NCBI GenBank assembly: GCA_013214355.1
Contig: JABSSL010000002.1
Coordinates: 1 to 64,000, forward strand
Reading direction: 5' to 3'
DNA: 64,000 bases
DNA from: Saprospiraceae bacterium
GTDB lineage: Bacteria; Bacteroidota; Bacteroidia; Chitinophagales; Saprospiraceae
The position numbers were made by a program, and so were the translations under genes. The notes beneath the pieces were generated by a model. The model was given only the letters and a program-made list of their open reading frames with translations, did no database searches and was not told the origin of the DNA. Each line of letters opens with the position of its first letter. Position 1 is the first letter of the stretch. Shown here in pieces: positions 8,193 through 15,869 of this stretch.

Positions 8193-10001
8193 ATGAATCA
8201 CGTACGTGTACTTATGCTTAGCTGTCTGGTCGTCTGCCTATTGGCCAGCTGTAAAACAGACCCTAAAGAAGGGACTGATACGGAGACAATTTCATTGGCT
8301 AGTTGTGAAAGAACTACTAATGAGGTAGTCCTGAGATTGGAAGCAGAGCCAGATATGTTAAACCCGCTGATTACTACCTCTGGGTATTCCAATCAGCTCA
8401 ACTTTCAAATCTTTTCTTATCTACTTACGATTGATCCTGAGACCCTCGAGTTTATTCCACAGCTGGCGAAGGAACTTCCTACTTCTACACTTATTGAAGA
8501 AGGACCCTATGCTGGAGGAACTAGTTATACCTATGAGATACATGAAGAAGCCGTTTGGGAAGATGGGAGCCCTGTTACAGGCCACGATTACGCCTTTACC
8601 CTAAAAGCAGTATTGAATCCAGAGGTTCCTGCCGTAAGACTTCGCCCACATATATCTTTGATCAAAGATGTAGTGGTGGATGAGGATAATCCCAAGCGAT
8701 TTTCTGTTGTTACGGACAAACGATATTTCAGTGGAGAGGAAAAGACGGCTAGTACCTTTCCCGTCATGCCTGCAAGTATTTATGATCCCAATGGGTATCT
8801 GACAGATATTGCGGTAACTGAATTTTCGGATGCTAAAAAAGTGGAAAGTCTAGTTGCTTCTGATGACCGCCTCAAAAAATTCGCTGATGAATTTAAACAA
8901 GCAAAGTATGGCAGAGAAGTAGGATTTGTGAGTGGCTCTGGTCCGTATAAATTTGTAGGATGGGAGACTGGACAGGAGTTAGTGATAGAGAAAAAAGCGG
9001 ATTGGTGGGGAGATGCTTTAGCTGCCAAATATCGTAGCTTGGAGGCCTTTCCGGATCGTCTGGTATTTCGACCCATAAAAGAGGCTTCAACCGCTTTTCA
9101 GGGCTTGAAAGCGGGTGAGATTGATGTAGTTCCTTCTATCGATCCAGCTACTTTTATGGATATGAAAGAGGATCCAACCGTGACGGATTGTTATGAATTT
9201 TACTCGCCTTCCATGTTGGCTATTGCCTATATTTCTATCAATACAAATAATCCGAAATTATCTGATAAACGAGTTCGCCAGGCGCTATCACATGCCTTTG
9301 ATGCTAATTCCATCATTGAGCAGGTGTACTTTGGGATAGGAGATAGACTGGCTTCGCCTGTTCATCCTTCTCAGCCTTTTTACAATAAGGATTTGGACAT
9401 TCCCACTTATGATGTGGAAAAAGCTAGAACTCTATTGGCAGAGGCAGGTTGGACAGATACGAATCAGGATGGAACAGTGGATAAGGAGATTGATGGAGAG
9501 CGTCAAGAAATGAAGCTCACCTATTCTTACGCTAGCTCTAGTGCAACTGCTCAACGAACGGCACTTATTCTGCAGGAAAATGCTCGAAGAGCGGGTGTCG
9601 AGATAGAGTTAGATGGAAGTGCCGCCAATGGCCGCGAGCTGGTCACTCGACAAAGAGCTGGAGATTATGAATTGAGTGGTGCTGGGCGCAGTCTAGCCCC
9701 AAATTGGGAGCCTAGACAAAATTACCATACACAGGGTGATAATCGCACTGGCTTTGGGAATGCGGATACAGATGATCTCATGGTTAGGATTCAGGAAACA
9801 TTGGATAAGAAGGAACGTTATAAGTTGTATAATGAGTTGCAGGAAGTCATTTACGACGAACGACCAGAAATTTACATCATGACCTATAGTGTCAGATTTG
9901 CTATCCACAAGCGATTTGACACTCCGATCTCTGCCTATTTCCCCGGTTACTTTCCCAACTATATGAACTTGAAAGGTAACCAGATGACGGCTGAAAAATA
10001 G
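8193..10001 (+). CDS. ABC transporter substrate-binding lipoprotein, second paralogue (SBP_bac_5)
   Basis: The 602-aa protein has a lipoprotein signal with Cys20 (CLLASC). It resembles the preceding gene block by block: EPDMLNPLITTSGYS, WEDGSPVTGHDYAFTLKAV, GSGPYKFVGWETGQ, NPKLSDKRVRQALSHAFD and NELQEVIYDERPEIYIM. Two binding proteins in one operon suggest different affinity or specificity through shared permeases. Differences such as the added cysteine-containing segment after the lipobox and the altered central region are consistent with a changed ligand. Translation starts 16 bp after the 164-bp palindrome, so folding of that element may affect its ribosome access (inference). Confidence 0.93.
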   Translation: MNHVRVLMLSCLVVCLLASCKTDPKEGTDTETISLASCERTTNEVVLRLEAEPDMLNPLITTSGYSNQLNFQIFSYLLTIDPETLEFIPQLAKELPTSTLIEEGPYAGGTSYTYEIHEEAVWEDGSPVTGHDYAFTLKAVLNPEVPAVRLRPHISLIKDVVVDEDNPKRFSVVTDKRYFSGEEKTASTFPVMPASIYDPNGYLTDIAVTEFSDAKKVESLVASDDRLKKFADEFKQAKYGREVGFVSGSGPYKFVGWETGQELVIEKKADWWGDALAAKYRSLEAFPDRLVFRPIKEASTAFQGLKAGEIDVVPSIDPATFMDMKEDPTVTDCYEFYSPSMLAIAYISINTNNPKLSDKRVRQALSHAFDANSIIEQVYFGIGDRLASPVHPSQPFYNKDLDIPTYDVEKARTLLAEAGWTDTNQDGTVDKEIDGERQEMKLTYSYASSSATAQRTALILQENARRAGVEIELDGSAANGRELVTRQRAGDYELSGAGRSLAPNWEPRQNYHTQGDNRTGFGNADTDDLMVRIQETLDKKERYKLYNELQEVIYDERPEIYIMTYSVRFAIHKRFDTPISAYFPGYFPNYMNLKGNQMTAEK

Positions 10002-10022
10002 GTGTTGCAGGAAACATGATTT

Positions 10023-10057
10023 CACTCCGAATTTTGCCATTGCCAAAATTCGGAGTG
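10023..10057 (+). promoter_or_regulatory. intercistronic stem-loop
   Basis: CACTCCGAATTTTG (10023-10036) pairs perfectly with CAAAATTCGGAGTG (10044-10057) around a 7-nt loop. It lies between the second binding-protein gene and the first permease gene. No T-run follows directly, so I read it as an RNA-stabilising or attenuating hairpin that keeps binding-protein mRNA more abundant than permease mRNA. A partial terminator is the alternative. Confidence 0.65.
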
Positions 10058-10084
10058 CTTAATTGTTTTCAGGAAAATTAACCC

Positions 10085-11494
10085 ATGACCACATATTTAC
10101 TAAAGCGTGTACTTTGGTTCATACCTACCTTGATTGCCATTTCCTTTTTGGCATTTGGGTTGAGTAAATGCACGCCTGGTGATCCTGTCATGCAAGCTTG
10201 CTTTCCTGAAGATACTCCCTTCGACGAAGCTGTTTTTGAAATAGAATACCAACGTTGTGCTCAGTCACTTGGACTGGATAGACCAGCGTTTTATTTCAGT
10301 CTTTCCGCAGCAGCCTATCCCGATACCCTATACCGGATTCAACAAATGGCTCGCCGAAATATGCTGTCTAAATTAATTGGACAGTATGGAAATTGGCCGC
10401 AAATCGAATCCTATTATCACGAGATTAAGCGGTTTAAAACGAAGCTAGCCGAAGTGCCAGATACGGTGGCCGCTTACGCCCTAACGAATGTCAAGGCCGA
10501 TATCCGTTTCCTACCCTTGCAATATAAGGATGAACTAGTTCGCCGCACCCTAGATTCCATTGGAGTGCAGGTTAATAGCGATGCTGCTCTAAGCCAAAGG
10601 CTAGGACAAGGCTACCAGACCTTGGCTGGGAAGTATGCCGCGATTAAAGCGGAATCGACACCAGGACGTTTATACATACCTGACTTTAAATGGTATGGAG
10701 CTCACAACCAATATCACTATTGGTTTAGCCGATTTGTTTCCGGCGATTTTGGCATATCGCTGCAAGATCGTAGACCCGTGAGTCGTAAGATATGGGAAGC
10801 GCTGCAATGGACTTTGATTTTAAATGGTCTAGCCGTTTTCTTTGCCTATTTAATCGCTATCCCAGTTGGTGTATATGCAGCTGTTTATCAAGGAAAAGCA
10901 TTTGATCGTTGGACTTCCGGTCTACTATTCTTCCTATATTCTTTGCCAAATTTTTGGGTGGCGACCCTGCTAATTATCTTTTTCACCAATTCCGAATATG
11001 GCATGAACTGGTTCCCGGCCTTTGGAACGGGAAGCTTGCCGGATGATGCCCCATTTTGGTCAAGGTTTTGGGAGGTAGCTTATCACTTGGTACTACCCGT
11101 CTTTTGCTTGACCTATGCCAGTCTGGCTTTTATCAGTCGCCAAATGCGGGGGAGCATGTTAGAGGTGCGGCAGCAGTTATACATGCGTACGGCCAAGGCA
11201 AAAGGATTGAGTGCTAAGGCAGTGATTTGGAAACATGGATTTAGGAACGCCCTTTTTCCCATTATTACTTTGGTTGCCAATATTTTCCCGCGTGTATTGA
11301 CGGGGTCAGTAGTAATAGAATGGATTTTCAATATCTATGGGATGGGGTGGTTGACCATTGAGTCTATTGGTCAGAAGGATTGGCCAGTGGTCTTTACGAT
11401 TATGATGTTGGGAGCTATAGTAACGTTAATTGGGATTTTGATTGCAGATATATTGTATGCTTTTGTAGATCCGCGTGTGCGGTATAGTAAATAG
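10085..11494 (+). CDS. ABC transporter permease, OppB/DppB type, enlarged periplasmic insert
   Basis: This 469-aa integral membrane protein begins with TM1 (about 5-27) followed by KCTPGDPV, the usual OppB start. About 190 mostly soluble residues come next, before the conserved SGDFGISLQDRRPVS block; typical OppB proteins are about 310-340 aa. The remaining helices lie at about 245-465. The EAA loop that contacts the ATPase is present (AKGLSAKAVIWKHGFRNALF). The insert includes the helix-rich stretch around 80-200 and probably sits in the periplasm near the binding protein. It is followed after 17 bp by the partner permease. Confidence 0.9.
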   Translation: MTTYLLKRVLWFIPTLIAISFLAFGLSKCTPGDPVMQACFPEDTPFDEAVFEIEYQRCAQSLGLDRPAFYFSLSAAAYPDTLYRIQQMARRNMLSKLIGQYGNWPQIESYYHEIKRFKTKLAEVPDTVAAYALTNVKADIRFLPLQYKDELVRRTLDSIGVQVNSDAALSQRLGQGYQTLAGKYAAIKAESTPGRLYIPDFKWYGAHNQYHYWFSRFVSGDFGISLQDRRPVSRKIWEALQWTLILNGLAVFFAYLIAIPVGVYAAVYQGKAFDRWTSGLLFFLYSLPNFWVATLLIIFFTNSEYGMNWFPAFGTGSLPDDAPFWSRFWEVAYHLVLPVFCLTYASLAFISRQMRGSMLEVRQQLYMRTAKAKGLSAKAVIWKHGFRNALFPIITLVANIFPRVLTGSVVIEWIFNIYGMGWLTIESIGQKDWPVVFTIMMLGAIVTLIGILIADILYAFVDPRVRYSK

Positions 11495-11511
11495 TACTTC
11501 AAAAGGTATAT

Positions 11512-12807
11512 ATGTTTTTTGGCAGAAAGCAACAGAAAGATATAGAGGAACAATTGAGCAAAAGGACGTATTGGTCTTTTGCCTGGGAGCGCTTTCGCAA
11601 AAATCGAATGGCGCTGTGGTCCTGGCGTATCTTCTTGGTACTTCTGTTCGTGGCTTTTACTGGAGATTTCATCGCCAATGATAAGCCCCTGTACTGCAAG
11701 ATTGAAGGGAAACGATATTTTCCAGTCGTGCAAGATTATGCCGTGCAGCTCGGTTGGTCTAAGTGGGAGGCCAAGTTCTTGATGACGCCTTGGAACGAAC
11801 AGACGTTTGAATCAGTATTTTGGCCGATTATCCCTTATGCTAGTGAGCAATTAGATTACAAAAATACCTATAAAGGCCCCTTTGATGAGCAAAAGGTGGA
11901 CAGTTGGCGATTTCGGCACTGGCTGGGGACAGATGATCTGGGACGTGATGTAGCAGCAGGGATGATTGCTGGCGCACGTACGGCTTTGATGGTGGGTGTT
12001 GTAGCGATGTCCATTGCCCTGTTCATTGGTCTGTTATTGGGAGCCTTGGCCGGATATTTCGGGGATGATGGCTTGAAATTGTCTCGAATTCGTGTGGGCC
12101 TTAATCTATTGTTCTTATTGCTTGGGATCTTTTGGGGATGGAGTAGTAGATCCTACGCGATCAGTGAAGGTAATCAGGCAGCCAATTTCTTCTTGGGCTT
12201 ACTTTTCATTATTGGACTAGTAGTCTTGGCCAATCTGCTGGCCGGCAGATTGGAGCGTCTTCCAATATTTGGGAAGAAGCGGATCATTCCGATTGATCTA
12301 ATTGTAATGCGTTTAATCGAGATGGTAAATGCCATTCCTGGGCTGCTGTTAATTTTAGCTTTTGTGGCTGCCATTCAAGAGGAAAGTATCCTATATGTGA
12401 TGTTGCTTATCGGCTTATTGGCGTGGACAGGAGTGGCCCGTTTTGTGCGTGCGGAACTGCTCCGCATCCGGCGCATGGAGTATATCGACGCAGCTAGGGC
12501 CTTAGGGTTTACACAATGGAAGATCGTCTTTCGCCATGCATTACCTAATGCACTGGGCCCTGTGTTAATCGCCTTATCCTTTGGAATGGCAGGGGCTATT
12601 CTTTTGGAAGCTTCCCTTTCCTTCCTGAACATTGGAGTGCCAGAAGAACAAGTAACCTGGGGGAGTCTGCTACGAGAAGCTCGTAACTATCCTAAGGCCT
12701 GGTGGTTGACTATAGTCCCAGGTTTTGCCATATTCATTAGTGTAACCATTTTCAATTACATAGGAGATGGGCTGACGCAGGCGCTTGATCCACGCTTGAA
12801 GGAGTAA
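11512..12807 (+). CDS. ABC transporter permease, OppC/DppC type, with extra membrane helices
   Basis: The 431-aa protein has an N-terminal OppC-type segment (TM at about 40-58), a periplasmic region of about 90 residues, and the conserved GTDDLGRDV block. After TM GVVAMSIALFIGLLLGAL there is an insert with two additional hydrophobic helices (near 198-215 and 223-240) not usual in OppC. The EAA loop reads YIDAARALGFTQWKIVFRH, followed by the standard last helices (LLEASLSFLNIGVP). It pairs with the preceding permease. No ATP-binding subunit gene follows, so the ATPase must be encoded elsewhere or shared. Confidence 0.9.
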   Translation: MFFGRKQQKDIEEQLSKRTYWSFAWERFRKNRMALWSWRIFLVLLFVAFTGDFIANDKPLYCKIEGKRYFPVVQDYAVQLGWSKWEAKFLMTPWNEQTFESVFWPIIPYASEQLDYKNTYKGPFDEQKVDSWRFRHWLGTDDLGRDVAAGMIAGARTALMVGVVAMSIALFIGLLLGALAGYFGDDGLKLSRIRVGLNLLFLLLGIFWGWSSRSYAISEGNQAANFFLGLLFIIGLVVLANLLAGRLERLPIFGKKRIIPIDLIVMRLIEMVNAIPGLLLILAFVAAIQEESILYVMLLIGLLAWTGVARFVRAELLRIRRMEYIDAARALGFTQWKIVFRHALPNALGPVLIALSFGMAGAILLEASLSFLNIGVPEEQVTWGSLLREARNYPKAWWLTIVPGFAIFISVTIFNYIGDGLTQALDPRLKE

Positions 12808-12874
12808 ATAGCTTTTCTCCACTCCAGGTTTCTCTTATTAGGAATGAAACTAGCGAGCAGTAAGATGATAATCT

Positions 12875-13816
12875 CTAGCCAGAGATAAAGTCATAATACA
12901 GCTTCGAAATAATATCCTTTCCAATTTCTTTTCGGTGTATGACCATTCGGTAACGTAATTCTAGCCACTTACCTTTTTTCATTGCAAAGGCTTGATTGCC
13001 TGGGAAGGCTGCATTTTGCATGCTTCCTTTTGCACGTAAGATCCATTTCTGTGGAGCTGAAGGATATGATGGATTCATCATGATGGCCACGCCCGAAACT
13101 TCATCATTGTTGAAGCTGCCCAACATATCGATCCAAGGGCCAGCTTCTATCCCATTCGTCTGAGGTATTACCGCTCCCAATTCCCCGAAGAACTGCAGAT
13201 CGTCTGGGAGTTTAATTCGTGGCGAAAAACCTCCATAGCCCTTTGTATCCGTTGATCCACCAATAGCCATATCTTGTAGTAAGGGTTTGAGTTTTATCGT
13301 AAAATCTATGACCCGGTAAAAGGCAGTAGAAGGGTGTACTTCAATTCTGGTTTTTTCCTTAAAGATTTTGGTGGGTTTGGAATCGTCCTCAGCGAGGGGG
13401 GATTCCCAGAAGGTACGTGTGGTCAGGATAGCGGTCTCCCCATTGGAAGAACCCTTCACCTTTTGAACATCCCAGCTGATGTTTTTGCAATCCCAAGCAT
13501 CCCCAATCTTTTTCCCGGCAACAAGAATTTCGTGCCAGGCCCAGAAAATACCACGGTGATGGAGGTGATCTTCGGGGAAATCTTCACTCAGAACGTTTCC
13601 ATCCAGATCGTGAAGCGGATGCACATAATTAGACCGACTGTACTTGCCTTCCAGTGATTTAGGCGATTGTTGGAAAAAAAGCACTGCTTTGCCCTGCTCG
13701 TTGAGAAGAATGCCTCCATCTTTCCGTTCAAAGTCAAAGGATTGGGAATGGCCAGTCCAGGCAATATGAAGACTGGCTAGGATGAGTAGAATCCCTGCTA
13801 AAGTTGGTTGTTTCAT
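12875..13816 (-). CDS. DUF6807 (PmoA-like) secreted protein
   Basis: The 313-aa protein has a signal peptide of about 24 residues ending near GHSQS. It then shows the DUF6807 pattern, also named PmoA family in databases although unrelated to the particulate methane monooxygenase mechanism. Key blocks are a YVHPLHDLDG strand, PEDHLHHRGIFWAW with clustered histidines, and a C-terminal LELRYRMVIHR. The fold is beta-rich. Family members often sit among sugar-related genes, but no such partner is seen here. It ends 12 bp upstream of nothing on its own strand and starts 12 bp after the DCC-family gene, so the two are probably cotranscribed. Confidence 0.82.
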   Translation of the reverse strand: MKQPTLAGILLILASLHIAWTGHSQSFDFERKDGGILLNEQGKAVLFFQQSPKSLEGKYSRSNYVHPLHDLDGNVLSEDFPEDHLHHRGIFWAWHEILVAGKKIGDAWDCKNISWDVQKVKGSSNGETAILTTRTFWESPLAEDDSKPTKIFKEKTRIEVHPSTAFYRVIDFTIKLKPLLQDMAIGGSTDTKGYGGFSPRIKLPDDLQFFGELGAVIPQTNGIEAGPWIDMLGSFNNDEVSGVAIMMNPSYPSAPQKWILRAKGSMQNAAFPGNQAFAMKKGKWLELRYRMVIHRKEIGKDIISKLYYDFISG

Positions 13817-13828
13817 AGCCTAAATCTA

Positions 13829-14557
13829 CTAAACTTTAACTTGGTTCCAGCGTATTTGTGCGAAAAGGATGCGATATCTCCGGATAAATTGCCAGAGAAA
13901 AATGGCTGCTGCTACTCCGATAAAAACGGGCGCTAGCAAAGGGATGATCTTTCCTAGTAAGAGTATTAAACCACTTAAGAACAGTACTACACTAAGATGC
14001 CCTAAATAGGATGCATAGTGTTTACTGCCAAAAGGTATTCCCAGGACGAATAGCCCCAATGCAGCTAGTAAGATAAACTTTAGTTCGCTATACGGAATTA
14101 GTGTAGCGTAAACTAAATAGCTGCCAATCCCACCCAAAAGGAGTACCAATAATAAGCGGTATCCCAGGTGAAAGTCAGGAGTACAATCATATTTGCGATA
14201 GGTAGGATAGCTAGGCGCCATGATGCCGCGATTGTAAGAAATAAACTGGTATAATTTGCGGACCAAATAGGAGAGGGCTGGCACTTGCATTAGCTTTCCA
14301 ATCATCGGGAACCTTGGCTGTAGTAAATGTACCAAGCTATCCACACCATAGATGGTCTCTCCCCCATCCAGGTCTACCAAGGGGATTTCATGTTTGCTGC
14401 GTTGCATTTCGATTTGTTCGGCAAGGGGAGAGTCGTTCAGCTCGCCGAAAGATATCCGATTGGCAGACTTCAGAAGATTGGCTTGGACGAAGGCCCCAGT
14501 ATACCATTTGCACATGGGACAATTGTCGTCGTAGATGATGGCTTTTTCGGTTTTCAT
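13829..14557 (-). CDS. DCC-family (DUF393) thiol-disulfide oxidoreductase-like membrane protein
   Basis: The 242-aa protein begins with a DCC domain. The motif YDDNCPMCKWY (residues 9-19) is a variant of the family's DxxCxxC, giving a CxxC redox pair. The domain runs to about residue 110 and is followed by about four hydrophobic helices (roughly 130-230). A fused membrane domain is less usual than the roughly 130-aa standalone DCC protein. It probably acts at the cytoplasmic membrane on an unknown thiol or electron-transfer partner. A 17-bp perfect inverted repeat lies 41-80 bp upstream of the start codon. Confidence 0.75.
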   Translation of the reverse strand: MKTEKAIIYDDNCPMCKWYTGAFVQANLLKSANRISFGELNDSPLAEQIEMQRSKHEIPLVDLDGGETIYGVDSLVHLLQPRFPMIGKLMQVPALSYLVRKLYQFISYNRGIMAPSYPTYRKYDCTPDFHLGYRLLLVLLLGGIGSYLVYATLIPYSELKFILLAALGLFVLGIPFGSKHYASYLGHLSVVLFLSGLILLLGKIIPLLAPVFIGVAAAIFLWQFIRRYRILFAQIRWNQVKV

Positions 14558-14597
14558 AAGTATAGGGTTTAGTATGAAAACGTAGAAGCTTAAAGTT

Positions 14598-14637
14598 TAG
14601 TTCATTATTTTCAATAACTATTGAAAATAATGAACTA
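14598..14637. promoter_or_regulatory. 17-bp perfect inverted repeat upstream of the DCC gene
   Basis: TAGTTCATTATTTTCAA (14598-14614) and its exact complement (14621-14637) flank the 6-nt spacer TAACTA. The position just upstream of the DCC-family start codon suits an operator or a 5' leader hairpin. The AT-rich arms without a T-run make a terminator less likely. Confidence 0.6.
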
Positions 14638-14653
14638 GTGCTTGGTCCTGATA

Positions 14654-14685
14654 TAAAAAAGGACAGCATACTGGATGCTGTCCTT
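14654..14685 (-). terminator. intrinsic terminator, minus strand
   Basis: AAGGACAGCAT (14659-14669) pairs with ATGCTGTCCTT (14675-14685). On the minus strand the stem is followed by a run of six T. It lies about 270 bp beyond the stop of the cohesin-like lipoprotein gene and isolates it from the DCC gene. The 14686-14954 stretch holds no convincing gene. Confidence 0.8.
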
Positions 14686-14954
14686 CTACATTACACTGAA
14701 TGAGTCGTAATTTAGTTTGTGGGATTATAAATGAAGAAGTGTTTGTGTTTTGAAATTATACGGAGCTAATTAACTAAGTAGTGGTGAATAAGTGATCTGG
14801 TATATTAGGAGAGCTATTTTGAATTTAGGCAAGGCGCAGGTTCGGGATGCTAGCAGCGCTAACAAGCCCGGTTCTGCAACGCAGCATAAATCCAAAAGAG
14901 CCTCATAAGATCCGGAAGGGCTTATCCATCACTACTTACACAATCAACAGATTC

Positions 14955-15527
14955 TTACCGCAATCGTACCCGCCCTGGGAGCGACCAGACACTTACATTC
15001 TCAAAATTGGTGTTAATTACCTCAATATCCGTTGGGTTATCAGTAATAGAGACAGGGGTACGGTCGCCAGGATTACCGATGGCATCGAAGCAGATGCTAT
15101 ACAAAGGAGTTCCTCGTGGTACGCTTGCCCCAGCTAAGGTGAGATCTATCCAGGCAGTAGTTAAACGATCACTCTGTGGATTGCCAAAGCTGCTAGCATC
15201 TAAGCCTGGCAAATTAAAGTTGTCTACGTGTGAAAAAGCCAGGACAGCGTCATCCCAGGCTACGCTGTATTGCCAACTTACGATGTCTCTGAAGCCAGCC
15301 GATCTTACGTCCACACAAAAGGATGATCCAGCTGTGACTTTGGCATTTTCTACTTTGAATAGTAGAACGTTACGGCGTTTCTCATTGACCGTTAATTGTT
15401 CAGCTGCTACTAGGTTTTCCTTACCTAGATCTAGTTCGACCTCTTCAGTCGGTGTGATGTTCTCTTTAGTACAGGCTGCAAAAGACATTGCAAGTGCTAG
15501 CACTACTAACAATCTTGTTCTGATCAT
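14955..15527 (-). CDS. lipoprotein with cohesin-like beta-sandwich domain
   Basis: The 190-aa protein has a lipoprotein signal with Cys19 (SFAAC). After a short acidic linker, residues from about 50 to the end resemble a cohesin/dockerin-type module: SFCVDVRSAGF, SWQYSVAWDDAVLAF, LTTAWIDLT and TPLYSICFDAIG are the strand-rich landmarks. In Bacteroidota such single modules are common on surface proteins and need not imply cellulosomes. No dockerin is visible in the window. It stands between two hairpins and is probably monocistronic. The anchor suggests an outer-membrane or periplasmic location. Confidence 0.7.
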   Translation of the reverse strand: MIRTRLLVVLALAMSFAACTKENITPTEEVELDLGKENLVAAEQLTVNEKRRNVLLFKVENAKVTAGSSFCVDVRSAGFRDIVSWQYSVAWDDAVLAFSHVDNFNLPGLDASSFGNPQSDRLTTAWIDLTLAGASVPRGTPLYSICFDAIGNPGDRTPVSITDNPTDIEVINTNFENVSVWSLPGRVRLR

Positions 15528-15822
15528 GGTGATTTACGTTTTAGGATTATTGTAATGATCGGGGTTGTTTCCCCTCGTATTTCACTACAATACTAGGCGC
15601 ATTTGATAGCCCAAAAAAGAACAATTTTTGGTGCTTATAGCAGGTTTTGGAACAAGAAATGGGCAGCATTTTAACTACTTATCGCAAGCCTGGGTTACAC
15701 AATTCGTTCATAATCAAAAGTCTCTAGAAATGAAGGTAAGTTGCATGCAATGAGATTACTACGCATAATTAGTGGTAGTTATAGGTTTTTTCTGGTAGAA
15801 TCGTGAGGAAAGGAACGGAATT
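15528..15822. other. intergenic region, no gene seen
   Basis: About 295 bp between the cohesin-like lipoprotein and the SecA paralogue. It should carry the lipoprotein promoter. I saw no credible coding frame or RNA gene in it. Confidence 0.4.
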
Positions 15823-15857
15823 AGGTGCCACTAGAGGCTAATTCAATAGTGGCACCT
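15823..15857 (-). terminator. stem-loop after the SecA paralogue
   Basis: AGGTGCCACTA and TAGTGGCACCT form a perfect 11-bp stem with a 13-nt loop, 12 bp past the stop codon of the SecA-like gene. There is no U-tract on either strand, so termination may need a factor, or the hairpin may protect the 3' end. Confidence 0.6.
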
Positions 15858-15869
15858 GGTAGAGGTAAC

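Noticed and set aside
14847-15137. Plus-strand 96-codon frame opposite the cohesin-like lipoprotein
   Set aside because: It overlaps a well-supported lipoprotein gene on the other strand and has no recognisable content.
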